A stretch of 64,000 nucleotides of DNA from Sporosarcina sp. FSL W7-1349 (GTDB lineage Bacteria > Bacillota > Bacilli > Bacillales_A > Planococcaceae), in the NCBI RefSeq assembly GCF_038003045.1, contig NZ_JBBOOK010000002.1, forward strand, positions 1 to 64,000, in the 5' to 3' direction. The translations under genes were made by a program, and so were the position numbers. Below are positions 26,801 to 35,618 of this stretch, piece after piece; position 1 is the first letter of the stretch; every line of letters starts with the position of its first letter. The notes under the pieces were generated by a model that saw only the letters and a program-made list of their open reading frames with translations, made no database searches and was not told the origin of the DNA.

Positions 26801-27190
26801 ATGATGAAATTCGAAATGACTGAAAATGCGTTCGAAACATCGACATCATTTGGAATGCTGACAATATCAGGCAATGAGGAGTACGGATTCAGACCTTATC
26901 AATTATTAGTTTCCTCGCTCGCCGTCTGTAGCGGAGGGGTTCTGCGGAAAGTGTTGGAGAAAATGCGGATGCCTGCCGAGCATATTACAATTGAAGTGAA
27001 AGAAGTCGTCCGCAATAAAGATATTGCAGACAGACTGGAAAAAGTCCATATTCACTTCATCATCAGCGGGGCAGAAGTCAATGAGGCCAAAATGCCGAGA
27101 GCAATGGACTTGACGAAGAAAAACTGTTCGATGGTCCAATCCGTCATTGATTCCATTGAAGTGGTGGAAACATACGAACTTAGAAAGTAA
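26801..27190 (+). CDS. OsmC family protein
   Basis: A 129-residue OsmC/Ohr-fold protein. The two conserved cysteines are in SSLAVCSGGVL (about residue 47) and KKNCSMVQS (about residue 108). The spacing and short length resemble the YhfA/OsmC branch; these proteins reduce organic hydroperoxides or act on thiol substrates, but the reaction here is not established. GGAGG precedes a double ATG (26801 and 26804). Confidence 0.85.
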   Translation: MMKFEMTENAFETSTSFGMLTISGNEEYGFRPYQLLVSSLAVCSGGVLRKVLEKMRMPAEHITIEVKEVVRNKDIADRLEKVHIHFIISGAEVNEAKMPRAMDLTKKNCSMVQSVIDSIEVVETYELRK

Positions 27191-27233
27191 AAAAGACCCG
27201 GTCCATATCTGTCTCAGAATGGCCGGGTCTTTA
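27191..27233. terminator. Bidirectional terminator after the OsmC gene
   Basis: AAAGACCCGG / CCGGGTCTTT stem flanked by A and T runs; it can also stop a short leftward transcript from the promoter at 27386-27414. Confidence 0.85.
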
Positions 27234-27391
27234 CGTTATCAAATTACCTTCGCTATTCAATTTCATTGGCATTGTTCGTAGTTGTCTTGAAGTACTGCTA
27301 CTTCAGACGTTTACGGATCCCCTCCTTTTTCATCAGGATTCGATTCGTCTCTACTCTTGCCCTCCTTTTCTAATGGATTGTTTGTATCGTA
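27234..27391 (-). ncRNA. Possible short leftward transcript of unknown function
   Basis: A good minus-strand promoter and a bidirectional terminator bracket about 155 nt with no convincing gene. The RNA would carry two strong Shine-Dalgarno-like sequences (AAAAGGAGGG and AAAAAGGAGGGG, about 34 nt apart) but no properly spaced start codon after either; the only frame, MKKEGIRKRLK, is 11 codons long. It could be a small RNA or a very small gene. Confidence 0.3.
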
Positions 27392-27414
27392 ACACATTAT
27401 TTTTATTTTGTAAA
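27386..27414 (-). promoter_or_regulatory. Orphan sigma-A promoter
   Basis: On the minus strand TTTACA (27409-27414), a 17-bp spacer and TACGAT (27386-27391) form a good sigma-A promoter. No gene follows before the terminator at 27191-27233. Confidence 0.55.
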
Positions 27415-27519
27415 CATTCTGTTAAGCTGAATTTTCAATTGATTCGAAAGTTCTATTGGAGTCCATTGAAATAATAACCTTTTTCGTATACCATGAAGAC
27501 GATGAAAAGAGGTGTTAGG

Positions 27520-27696
27520 ATGGCCAACCCACCAACGAATAACCAGATCGAGGAAGTAAAAAGCAGGCTTCAACAATTCCTCATCACGCTCGATCAAATC
27601 GAACCCGAAACGACCGACTTGGAGGAAATCGACCGGTTGATCGGGATGATCGATGATCTCGAAGAGAAAATGGATAAAATCAAAACAGATAAGTGA
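27520..27696 (+). CDS. SE1561 family small protein
   Basis: A 58-residue acidic helical protein (two helices predicted around residues 8-30 and 36-55) resembling the SE1561 family of uncharacterised Firmicutes proteins. No cysteines, membrane segment or known motif. ATG 27520 follows AGAGGTG by 7 bases; an upstream ATG at 27493 lacks a ribosome binding site. It ends 22 bases before fumA and may be co-transcribed with it. Confidence 0.7.
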   Translation: MANPPTNNQIEEVKSRLQQFLITLDQIEPETTDLEEIDRLIGMIDDLEEKMDKIKTDK

Positions 27697-27718
27697 ATTT
27701 CACTAGGGGGAAATAGAG

Positions 27719-29257
27719 ATGTACATAGAAACAATCGAAAAAAGCATGTATGACCTCATTTGCGAAACGTCAACGAATCTACCGAAAGATGTCAGACGGA
27801 AAATCCGTGCTGCCAAAGAGCAGGAAGACGCGGGCACGCGGGCTGCAATGAGCTTGGATACAATTGCGAAAAATATCAATATGGCGGATGAAAAACTATC
27901 ACCAATCTGTCAGGATACTGGTTTGCCAACATTTAAGATCAAAACTCCTATCAACGTCAATCAACTTGAAATCAAAGCGGCTATCAAACGCGCCATCGTC
28001 CAAGCGACTAAGGACGGGAAACTCCGCCCGAATTCCGTCGATTCCCTCACCGGCGACAATAGCGGAGACAATCTCGGAATCGGACTGCCGGTCTTCAAGT
28101 TCGAACAATGGGAAGAAGATCATATTGAAGTGAAACTCATCCTGAAAGGCGGCGGCTGTGAAAATAAAAACATCCAATACAGCTTGCCAACGGAATTGGA
28201 AGGGTTGGGCCGTGCAGGCCGCGACTTGGACGGCATCCGGAAATGCATCTTGCACTCCGTGTACCAGGCTCAAGGGCAAGGCTGCTCCGCGGGCTTCATC
28301 GGAGTCGGAATTGGCGGAGACCGTTCTTCCGGATACGATCTAGCAAAGGAACAACTATTCCGTGAAGTGGATGATATTAATCCGAATGAACAGCTTGCGG
28401 AATTGGAAGACTATATTTTGCACACAGCGAATACGCTAGGCATCGGAACAATGGGATTCGGCGGTGAAGCGACACTGCTCGGTTGTAAAATCGGTGTCAT
28501 GCACCGGATTCCAGCAAGTTTCTACGTCTCGGTCGCCTATAACTGTTGGGCTTACCGCCGCATGGCCGTCGACATTGACGCCCAAACAGGTGGAATCACA
28601 AGATGGCATTACAATGACGGGGAGAAAATCGCGTTCGACCAAGAAGCGGCACCCGCTGTGGCAAGCCAATCTTCCCGCACTGTCGAATTGACAGCGCCGA
28701 TCACGGAAGCACAAATCCGCGACTTGAAAGTGGGAGATGTCGTGAAAATTAGCGGCCGCATCTATACGGGTCGCGACGCCATCCATAAGCATCTATCCGA
28801 AAACGAGGCACCCGTGGATTTAGACGGTCAAATCATTTACCATTGCGGCCCAGTTGTCTTGAAAAACGAAGACGGCAGCTATGAAATCAAAGCCGCGGGC
28901 CCGACGACCTCCATCCGCGAAGAGCCGTACCAAGGCGACATCATGAAGAAATTTGGAATCCGCGCCGTCATCGGTAAAGGTGGCATGGGACCGAAAACAC
29001 TCGCAGCATTGGAAGAACACGGCGGCGTCTACTTGAATGCCATCGGAGGCGCTGCGCAATATTATGCGGACTGCATCAAAGAAGTCGAAGGCGTCGACCT
29101 TCTCCAATTCGGTATCCCGGAAGCGATGTGGCACTTGCGAGTGGAAGGCTTCACAGCGGTCGTCACAATGGATTCACACGGCAACAGCCTCCACGCAGAC
29201 GTGGATAAAACCTCACTTGAAAAACTCGCACAGTATAAAGAGAAAGTATTCAGCTAA
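27719..29257 (+). CDS. fumA: Class I fumarate hydratase (iron-sulfur)
   Basis: A 512-residue fusion of the alpha and beta halves of class I fumarases. The N-terminal domain carries cluster cysteines in SPICQDTG and GGGCENKN; the C-terminal swivelling domain (about 325-500) has KVGDVVKISGRIYTGRDAIHK. It interconverts fumarate and malate in the TCA cycle using an oxygen-sensitive [4Fe-4S] cluster. B. subtilis uses the class II enzyme, so this is a difference, though class I enzymes are common in Planococcaceae. GGGGGA precedes ATG. Confidence 0.92.
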   Translation: MYIETIEKSMYDLICETSTNLPKDVRRKIRAAKEQEDAGTRAAMSLDTIAKNINMADEKLSPICQDTGLPTFKIKTPINVNQLEIKAAIKRAIVQATKDGKLRPNSVDSLTGDNSGDNLGIGLPVFKFEQWEEDHIEVKLILKGGGCENKNIQYSLPTELEGLGRAGRDLDGIRKCILHSVYQAQGQGCSAGFIGVGIGGDRSSGYDLAKEQLFREVDDINPNEQLAELEDYILHTANTLGIGTMGFGGEATLLGCKIGVMHRIPASFYVSVAYNCWAYRRMAVDIDAQTGGITRWHYNDGEKIAFDQEAAPAVASQSSRTVELTAPITEAQIRDLKVGDVVKISGRIYTGRDAIHKHLSENEAPVDLDGQIIYHCGPVVLKNEDGSYEIKAAGPTTSIREEPYQGDIMKKFGIRAVIGKGGMGPKTLAALEEHGGVYLNAIGGAAQYYADCIKEVEGVDLLQFGIPEAMWHLRVEGFTAVVTMDSHGNSLHADVDKTSLEKLAQYKEKVFS

Positions 29258-29266
29258 CCACTATAG

Positions 29267-29302
29267 ACCCTTTAATGGAAATTTCCATTAGAGGGTTTTT
29301 TA
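29267..29302 (+). terminator. Terminator of fumA
   Basis: ACCCTTTAATGGAAA / TTTCCATTAGAGGGT stem followed by TTTTTT. Confidence 0.88.
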
Positions 29303-29475
29303 TTTGAAATTCGGGTTGGGAAACTCGCACATTCTGACGAAAGCGGGATAACCTTCTCCTCCTATTTCCACCTGATCCTCGCCTCAATCTATCTCTTTCT
29401 AACTGAGGCGTAAATAGTTTGCTAAACGGGAAGCATAATAGTACTCTTCCCTTTTTGAGCATGCTATAATTCAAT

Positions 29476-29490
29476 TAATAATTATTCTAA
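29476..29490. promoter_or_regulatory. PerR-like box upstream of the P1B-4 ATPase
   Basis: TAATAATTATTCTAA matches the 7-1-7 PerR consensus TTATAATNATTATAA at 12 of 14 fixed positions. B. subtilis pfeT (zosA) is PerR-controlled, which fits. Confidence 0.55.
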
Positions 29491-29566
29491 TCTTATATTG
29501 ATTATATTTTATTGCTTCTCAACCGCTTCATGACCTGTTTTTGTTATTTATTATGGTATATGAAAG

Positions 29567-29581
29567 TGAATCTCATTCTCA
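29567..29581. promoter_or_regulatory. Possible Fur/PerR-like site
   Basis: TGAATCTCATTCTCA matches TGATAATNATTATCA at 10 of 14 fixed positions, just before the ribosome binding site. It could be a second metal-regulator site or chance. Confidence 0.3.
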
Positions 29582-29596
29582 ATTAGGAGGGATCAA

Positions 29597-31504
29597 ATGA
29601 TAAACTACGCTGAGCGCCGGGAGAAGGGGGAACCGATCAATTGGAGGGCCCATATCGAGTTGATTGCTGCCATCATTTCTGGAGTTTTAATCGTTCTAGC
29701 CTGGGTGATCGGAAAAAATGGAGTTGAAAGCGGCTCTGTCGCTTTGTATATAATTGCGTTTTTGATCGGTGGATTTGCCAAGGCGAAGGAAGGCATTGAG
29801 GAAACGGTCAAGAACAAAGAATTGAATGTGGAAATGTTAATGGTTTTTGCGGCGATCGGCTCTGCCATCATCGGCTATTGGGCGGAAGGGGCCATCCTGA
29901 TTTTCATTTTCGCATTGAGCGGTGCTTTGGAAACTTACACTTTGAATAAAAGCCATAAGGAAATTTCCGCACTGATGGAGTTGCAGCCTGAAGAAGCTTG
30001 GCTTGTTCAGGAGGACGGAAGCGAAGTGAAAGTCCCCACCTCTTCCCTGTCCCTCGGTTCCATATTGGCTGTGCGGCCCGGTGAACGGATACCGGTGGAT
30101 GGGAAAATTCTCAGCGGATTGACCTCCATCGACATGTCTGCCATCAACGGGGAGTCCATCCCTGTGGAAAAGCAAAACGGGGACGAACTTTTCGCTGGCA
30201 CCGTCAATCTAAGCGGCGCCATCCGGATGAAAATGACAAAACCGAGTTCGGAAACACTCTTCCAAAAAATCATCAATATGGTTCAGAGCGCCCAAAGTGA
30301 AAAATCACCATCGCAGCAATTCATCGAACGTTTCGAAGGCACGTATGTCAAGGTCGTGTTGATCACCGTTTTTGTCATGATGTTCCTTCCCCATTTTCTC
30401 TTCGGGTGGGACTGGACGACGACCATATACCGCGCGATCGTACTTCTGGTCGTTGCGTCCCCTTGTGCTTTAGTCGCTTCAATCATGCCGGCAACATTGG
30501 CTGCCGTATCGAATGGAGCGAAACGCGGAGTCCTCTTTAAAGGGGGAGTCCATTTGGAACATTTGGGCACCTTGAACGCAATCGCCTTTGACAAAACAGG
30601 GACACTGACAAACGGAACGCCTGTCGTAACGGATTTCCTCGTTCGTGATGGGGTGGAAGAAAACGAGGCGCTGTCCATCTTTGCCAGTATCGAATCCCAG
30701 TCGAACCACCCGCTCGCGTTGGCTATAACGAAATACGCCACTGAGCAAGGGGTTGATTACGAACGGCATATCCGGATGGAAGACGTGCCCGGCCACGGGA
30801 TAAAAGCATATATGGATGACCAGGAGCTGCGGGTCGGAAATCCAAGGTTCATCGGCCCGGACTTGGCGTATGCTTTCCGTCAGGGTGCGGCTACCGATTT
30901 ATTGAATGAAGGGAAAACAGTCATTTTCCTGAAAGATGAACAAGGAATCATGGCAGCCGCTGCTTTCAAAGATACATTGCGCAAAGAAGCAGTGGAAGCG
31001 ATCCAGCATTTAAAAAATGCGGGAATCCACACGATCATGCTGACCGGGGATAATGAGAAAACGGCAGCCGCAATTGCAAAAGAAGCCGGCATCGAATCCT
31101 TCGTCGCAGAATGTTTGCCTGAAATGAAGGTCGAGAAATTGAAGGAATTGCTGGCAGAACATAAATATGTCGGCATGGTCGGTGACGGCATTAACGATGC
31201 CCCCGCTTTAGCAACCGCAACTTCGGGCATCGCTATGGGGGAAGGAACCGATGTCGCATTGGAAACCGCTGATGTTGTTCTCATGCAGAATGATTTGACC
31301 CGGATTTCCTACGCCGCAAAACTATCTCGGAAAATGCAGCGGATTGTAAAACAGAACGTCTTTTTCTCCATTGCAGTGATTATCGTATTAATCATCTCCA
31401 ATTTCATGCAAGTGGTCGACTTGCCACTCGGTGTCATCGGACATGAAGGCAGCACCATCCTCGTCATTTTGAACGGTCTGCGAATGCTGAACCAAGTGGA
31501 ATGA
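29597..31504 (+). CDS. P1B-4-type metal-transporting ATPase (PfeT/ZosA-like)
   Basis: A 635-residue P-type ATPase without an N-terminal metal-binding domain. It has the SPC motif in the sixth helix (residues 288-290), the phosphorylation site DKTGT (332-336), GDGINDAPAL and HEGST in the last helix (from residue 616); SPC plus HEGST defines the P1B-4 group, which exports Fe(II), Co(II) or Zn(II). The A-domain reads NGES (184-187) rather than TGES. A PerR-like box upstream suggests iron efflux under peroxide stress, as for PfeT. GGAGGG precedes ATG. Confidence 0.9.
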   Translation: MINYAERREKGEPINWRAHIELIAAIISGVLIVLAWVIGKNGVESGSVALYIIAFLIGGFAKAKEGIEETVKNKELNVEMLMVFAAIGSAIIGYWAEGAILIFIFALSGALETYTLNKSHKEISALMELQPEEAWLVQEDGSEVKVPTSSLSLGSILAVRPGERIPVDGKILSGLTSIDMSAINGESIPVEKQNGDELFAGTVNLSGAIRMKMTKPSSETLFQKIINMVQSAQSEKSPSQQFIERFEGTYVKVVLITVFVMMFLPHFLFGWDWTTTIYRAIVLLVVASPCALVASIMPATLAAVSNGAKRGVLFKGGVHLEHLGTLNAIAFDKTGTLTNGTPVVTDFLVRDGVEENEALSIFASIESQSNHPLALAITKYATEQGVDYERHIRMEDVPGHGIKAYMDDQELRVGNPRFIGPDLAYAFRQGAATDLLNEGKTVIFLKDEQGIMAAAAFKDTLRKEAVEAIQHLKNAGIHTIMLTGDNEKTAAAIAKEAGIESFVAECLPEMKVEKLKELLAEHKYVGMVGDGINDAPALATATSGIAMGEGTDVALETADVVLMQNDLTRISYAAKLSRKMQRIVKQNVFFSIAVIIVLIISNFMQVVDLPLGVIGHEGSTILVILNGLRMLNQVE

Positions 31505-31514
31505 ACTGAAGATA

Positions 31515-31565
31515 CCAAAGAGAAAAGCAATGCTCATCCTGTGATGGCATTGCTTTTCTCTTTGG
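31515..31565. terminator. Bidirectional terminator overlapping the yihY-like stop codon
   Basis: CCAAAGAGAAAAGCAATGC and GCATTGCTTTTCTCTTTGG form a perfect 19-bp stem. The right arm also encodes the last residues of the minus-strand gene. Confidence 0.8.
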
Positions 31566-32511
31566 CCAATTGAGCTTGCTTCCGTTCTGTCATAACCGCA
31601 TTGAGTTGCCCACCCAACATGAGGATGATAGCGGAAAAATACATCCACATCATGAGCACGATAATCGCACCGATACTACCATACGTATTCGAGTAGTTTC
31701 CATAATTCCCTACATAGAAGGAAAAAGCGAGCGATGTCACAATCCACCCGACTGTGGAAAAAATCGCACCAGGTATGACGCTCTTCAAACGAATTTTCAA
31801 GTTCGGCACAACCCAATAGACGGCTGCGAAAACAAGGAAAATGAGAATCGGTGGTGCAATCCATCTGATACTACCCCATAGTTTCAAAAATCCTTCTTCC
31901 AGGCCAAAATAGGAAAATGCAAGAGTCCCAATCTGCTGTCCGAATACCGGAAGAACGAGGGCCACGACCAAAACCGCAATCAAAGCAATTGTAAAAACGA
32001 CGGACATGCCGCGTGCCACTAAAAAAGATCTCGTCTCCGCAGCGAAATACGATCGATTCAGCGCTTTCGTCAGGGCGTTCATCCCCTTGGAAGCCGACCA
32101 AATGGTAGCTATCGCACCAATGGATAGTAACCCGCCATGGCGATTATCCAAGACTTCCCCTACTGTTTTTTCAATGAGTTGGGCAACGCTCTCCGGTGCG
32201 TATTCCCGGATGAACAGGAAGACCTCGCCTTGATCCAAATTCAAAAACGGCAGCAAAGTCATTAAAAAGATTAATAGAGGGAAAAGTGACAATAGGAAAA
32301 AGAAGGCGAGCTGGGAGGCGAGCCCTGTCACATCGACTTTCTTGATCCGCACTATCAATTCTTTAAGGAACCCTTGGGATGTCGTGACATCGAATTTCTC
32401 CAAGTCACCATCTTTGATATCTTCAACAAATCCCATGACACCTGACTTTTTCACGTTTCTTTCTCTCTTTTCCTTCCGATTGTTGCGTTCAAGGGTACGC
32501 TTATGTCCCAT
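31534..32511 (-). CDS. YihY/BrkB family membrane protein
   Basis: A 325-residue protein with a charged N-terminal region (about 70 residues) and six or seven membrane helices in the YihY/virulence factor BrkB domain (GLASQLAFFFLLSLFPLLIF, then WSASKGMNALTKALN and GSIGAIIVLMMWMYFSA). Function is not established; it was once misnamed RNase BN. The start is uncertain: ATG 32511 or the GTG just before it, behind AAAGGGGTG. It follows the YtxH gene by 29 bases, probably one operon. Confidence 0.85.
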   Translation of the reverse strand: MGHKRTLERNNRKEKRERNVKKSGVMGFVEDIKDGDLEKFDVTTSQGFLKELIVRIKKVDVTGLASQLAFFFLLSLFPLLIFLMTLLPFLNLDQGEVFLFIREYAPESVAQLIEKTVGEVLDNRHGGLLSIGAIATIWSASKGMNALTKALNRSYFAAETRSFLVARGMSVVFTIALIAVLVVALVLPVFGQQIGTLAFSYFGLEEGFLKLWGSIRWIAPPILIFLVFAAVYWVVPNLKIRLKSVIPGAIFSTVGWIVTSLAFSFYVGNYGNYSNTYGSIGAIIVLMMWMYFSAIILMLGGQLNAVMTERKQAQLAKEKSNAITG

Positions 32512-32540
32512 CACATTTCCGTCACCCCTTTCCATGCGAC

Positions 32541-32921
32541 TCACTTTTTTACAGACTGATCGGTTGGTCCAGTTTCATCTTGTACAATGGATTTATATTC
32601 ATCTTTCGCCTCGACGAACGCTTCTTTCGTATCCACAACCAATTCCTTCACTTGCGGAGTAAGCGTCTTCAACTCTTCCACTTGTGTTTTCAAATAATTG
32701 GCGTCGCCTGAAAGTTGATTATAAACCATTTGGATCTTATCTTTCTTCTCCATGACCATCTGTTTCAACTCATCCGGATTCTTCCTATAATGGCTGACAT
32801 CAGATAGTAATTTTTTTGATTTTCTCGTTACTTGCTCCCGTGTGCTGCGGTCAAATAAGCTGATGACTGCGCCCGCAAGAGCACCAAAAATAATAAATTT
32901 GCCAAACTTTCCATTGCCCAT
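32541..32921 (-). CDS. YtxH domain-containing protein
   Basis: A 126-residue protein with one N-terminal glycine-rich hydrophobic segment (FGKFIIFGALAGAVISLF) and a long charged coiled-coil-like tail, the layout of YtxH/general-stress membrane proteins. Function unknown. GGAGGG precedes ATG. It is the first gene of the pair with the YihY-like gene. Confidence 0.8.
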   Translation of the reverse strand: MGNGKFGKFIIFGALAGAVISLFDRSTREQVTRKSKKLLSDVSHYRKNPDELKQMVMEKKDKIQMVYNQLSGDANYLKTQVEELKTLTPQVKELVVDTKEAFVEAKDEYKSIVQDETGPTDQSVKK

Positions 32922-33152
32922 TGAAAACCCTCCAGTTCCAATTATTTCGCATATTCCATTATACCCGACAGCCCCTCAAAACAAACAATATTGCACGAAC
33001 CGCAAAAAAATGTCTTGACGAACGGCCCCTACTTTCGGAATATTAACATTAACAATAAATCAAAAAAATTATGGAAGAGGATGTGAGGGCAAATAAAATT
33101 CACAAGATAATCGAGGGAATGCATACAAGCAAAAAATAAGGGGGATTGTGAG

Positions 33153-34505
33153 ATGGACGCAATACAAGAATTTTTAGATAAAATAGGAGGCATTATCTGG
33201 GGACCGCCCTTACTCATTCTGTTGGTCGGAACCGGTATTTTTTTAACTGCGAGACTGGCCTTTATTCAAGTACGGTTATTGCCTTATTCCTTAAAACAAG
33301 TGTTTTCAAGAAAGCATGATAAGCAAGTGGACGGGGACATTTCCCAATTCCAGGCATTGATGACGGCGATGGCCGCCACAGTAGGGGTCGGGAATATCGT
33401 AGGGGTTGCCGGTGCGGTGGCAACCGGGGGACCCGGAGCCATCTTCTGGATGTGGATGGCCGGATTTTTCGGCATGGCGACCAAGTATGGCGAGGCAATC
33501 CTAGCCGTCAAATACCGGGTAAAAGATGCGAATGGTCAAATGGCCGGCGGGCCGATGTATTATCTGGAGCATGGATTGAAACAAAAATGGCTGGGGGTCC
33601 TCTTCGCCATCTTTGGCGCATTTGCAGCATTCGGAATCGGTAACGGAACGCAATCCAAAGCGGTTGCCGACGCGATGAGCGGCACATTCAATGTTCCGCA
33701 CTGGGCGACGGGTGTCGGACTTGTTATTTTCGGCGCTTTAGTTATTTTAGGTGGAATCAAATCCATTGGACGAGTTACGGCATTTTTCGTGCCGATTATG
33801 GCACTTTTCTATTTTATCGCAGGAGCAATCGTTGTTGTCACCAACTTCAACCTCGTGCCTGATGCGTTTGCGTTAATTTTCAAAGATGCATTCACCGGGC
33901 AAGCGGTTGCAGGTGGAGCAATCGGTGCAGTCATTCGATTTGGCGTAGCACGCGGATTATTCTCGAATGAAGCAGGTTTAGGCTCGGCCCCGATCGCCGC
34001 AGCGGCAGCACGTACGGATCTACCGGGACGCCAAGCTTTAATTTCCATGACTCAAGTTCTGTTTGACACTCTCGTTATTTGTACGATTACCGGCTTGACG
34101 ATCGTCATGTCTGGAAAATGGGACGGTCAAGGAATCGAAGCCGACTTCTTGACGGCTGAAGCGTTTGGCACATTCCTCGGAAGCGCCGGTCCGATTATCG
34201 TATCAATCGGTCTCATATTCTTCGCGACTTCCACTATATTGGGATGGAGTTATTACGGTGAGAAATGCTTCCAATACCTCTTCCCGAATCCGAAAGCCGT
34301 CTTTACGTACCGTGTCATTTTCGTCCTCTTCATCTTTGTAGGCGCTACAGCCAAGTTGGGCGTCGTATGGGCCTTGGCGGACGTCCTGAACGGTCTCATG
34401 GCCATCCCGAACTTGATCGGACTCCTTGGTCTATCTGGCATCATTGTGTTGGAAACAAAACGATTCCAAGCGAAAATCAAAGAAGAGAAAGAATCCGCAA
34501 AATAA
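33153..34505 (+). CDS. Sodium:alanine/glycine symporter (AGCS family)
   Basis: A 450-residue transporter with about 11 membrane helices. The AGCS signatures FQALMTAMAATVGVGNIVGVAGAV (about 68-91) and RGLFSNEAGLGSAPIAAAAA (about 269-288) are intact. It imports alanine, glycine or related amino acids with sodium. GGGGGATTG precedes ATG. No riboswitch or T-box was recognised upstream. No terminator is seen before the DUF1128 gene, so the two may share a transcript. Confidence 0.92.
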   Translation: MDAIQEFLDKIGGIIWGPPLLILLVGTGIFLTARLAFIQVRLLPYSLKQVFSRKHDKQVDGDISQFQALMTAMAATVGVGNIVGVAGAVATGGPGAIFWMWMAGFFGMATKYGEAILAVKYRVKDANGQMAGGPMYYLEHGLKQKWLGVLFAIFGAFAAFGIGNGTQSKAVADAMSGTFNVPHWATGVGLVIFGALVILGGIKSIGRVTAFFVPIMALFYFIAGAIVVVTNFNLVPDAFALIFKDAFTGQAVAGGAIGAVIRFGVARGLFSNEAGLGSAPIAAAAARTDLPGRQALISMTQVLFDTLVICTITGLTIVMSGKWDGQGIEADFLTAEAFGTFLGSAGPIIVSIGLIFFATSTILGWSYYGEKCFQYLFPNPKAVFTYRVIFVLFIFVGATAKLGVVWALADVLNGLMAIPNLIGLLGLSGIIVLETKRFQAKIKEEKESAK

Positions 34506-34586
34506 GAGGTTTTGTCTAGGCTGATTGACACGTTAATTGATTAATGGAATACTTGGGTGGAAGCAAAAGAAAGGTGGCTAGGGCAG

Positions 34587-34808
34587 ATGGATTTATCAAA
34601 ACCTTCACCAGAAAATGTGACCTTCATGATAGAGCAGATCAAAGAGAAACTCCGCATGGTGAATGTGGACGCAATGAAAGCGGAAAACTTCAGCACTTCT
34701 CAGTACGAGGACCTGCATGATATGTATCAACTGGTCATGAAACGGAATAATATAACACCGAATGAAATGCAGGCCATCGCCGCTGAGCTCGGATCGATGC
34801 GAAAATGA
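34587..34808 (+). CDS. DUF1128 family protein (YfkK-like)
   Basis: A 73-residue soluble helical protein whose sequence (ENVTFMIEQIKEKLRMVN...MQAIAAELGSMRK) matches the YfkK/DUF1128 family of unknown function. ATG 34587 begins the family N-terminus; the ten codons upstream are probably untranslated. Confidence 0.85.
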   Translation: MDLSKPSPENVTFMIEQIKEKLRMVNVDAMKAENFSTSQYEDLHDMYQLVMKRNNITPNEMQAIAAELGSMRK

Positions 34809-34849
34809 AAAAAGAGTGCAAAGCCGATTGTTGGCCTTGCACTCTTTTT
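34808..34849. terminator. Bidirectional terminator between DUF1128 gene and motB
   Basis: AAAAAGAGTGCAA / TTGCACTCTTTTT stem with inner pairing; both flanking genes converge on it. Confidence 0.9.
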
Positions 34850-34856
34850 CTATTAT

Positions 34857-35618
34857 CTAGTTGGCTACCGAACCATCTTCCAATACAAGGGGCTGGATCA
34901 AAACTTCGACACGGCGGTTTTTACTGCGTCCTTCCGCAGTGTCGTTAGGAGCGATCGGATGATACTCCCCATAGCCCTTCGCGCTGAGTAAAAGCGGATC
35001 AATTTTATCTGATTCCATCAGGATTTTCAGGAAGTTGACTGCCCGCATGACGCTCAATTCCCAGTTCGAAGAGAATTCCGCGTTGTTCATCGGCAAATTG
35101 TCTGTATGTCCTGTTATGACAATTTGTCGTGGCCTATCGAATACGAGCAATTCCGCGATATCATCCGCCAATCCCCTATACTCCGGCTTAAGGTCAGCTT
35201 TCCCTGGGCTAAAAAGGATGCTGTCACGGATCGTGACGAGCAGACCTTCATCCGTCAGCTTCGTTTCAAACTGGTTTTCCAATTCATGTACCGCGATATA
35301 ATTATCCAAACGATCTTGGATTTCCCCCAGCGACCGTTGATCTTCCAAATAGGAGTTGTTCTCTTCGTTGACATCGACGGAATCTTTCGGCACAGGAACA
35401 GTTGTCGGCGCTGATTGCTCCATCACACCTTTACCCCCGTCGAAAATCTCATTGAAGACTGTCGTCATTTGAGTGAACTTCGCTTCATCGATGGAACTGG
35501 AAGCGAATAAAACGATGAACAATGCAAGTAATAGCGTCAATAAGTCCGCATAAGGCAGGAGCCAGGATTCATCCACGCCATGCTCATCATGTGATTTCTT
35601 CTTACGTCTCTTCGACAA
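34857..35618 (-). CDS. motB: Flagellar motor stator protein MotB
   Basis: A 253-residue stator subunit. One membrane helix (about residues 21-42) contains the proton-binding D25 in PYADLLTLL, and the C-terminal OmpA-like peptidoglycan-binding domain (about 130-245) has ITGHTDN and SNWELSVMRAVN. The start codon is TTG and overlaps the end of motA by 17 bases. VDESWLLPYADLLTLLLALFIVLFA-type sequence could serve a proton- or sodium-driven motor; the sequence alone does not decide. Confidence 0.93.
   Translation of the reverse strand: MSKRRKKKSHDEHGVDESWLLPYADLLTLLLALFIVLFASSSIDEAKFTQMTTVFNEIFDGGKGVMEQSAPTTVPVPKDSVDVNEENNSYLEDQRSLGEIQDRLDNYIAVHELENQFETKLTDEGLLVTIRDSILFSPGKADLKPEYRGLADDIAELLVFDRPRQIVITGHTDNLPMNNAEFSSNWELSVMRAVNFLKILMESDKIDPLLLSAKGYGEYHPIAPNDTAEGRSKNRRVEVLIQPLVLEDGSVAN

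Larger units (their letters stand above)
29303..29596. other. AT-rich gap before the metal ATPase
   Basis: No gene is supported here. The right half holds a PerR-like box (29476-29490) and a Fur-like sequence (29567-29581); the left half shows nothing recognisable. Confidence 0.5.

Noticed and set aside
27719..29257. Class II fumarase or tartrate dehydratase
   Set aside because: Length, fused alpha-beta layout and cysteine motifs fit class I fumarase; tartrate dehydratase is usually two subunits.
33062..33140. 22-codon frame MEEDVRANKI upstream of the AGCS gene
   Set aside because: No ribosome binding site and no independent support.
33001..33152. Glycine riboswitch before the AGCS symporter
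   Set aside because: None of the conserved glycine aptamer segments was found in the leader.
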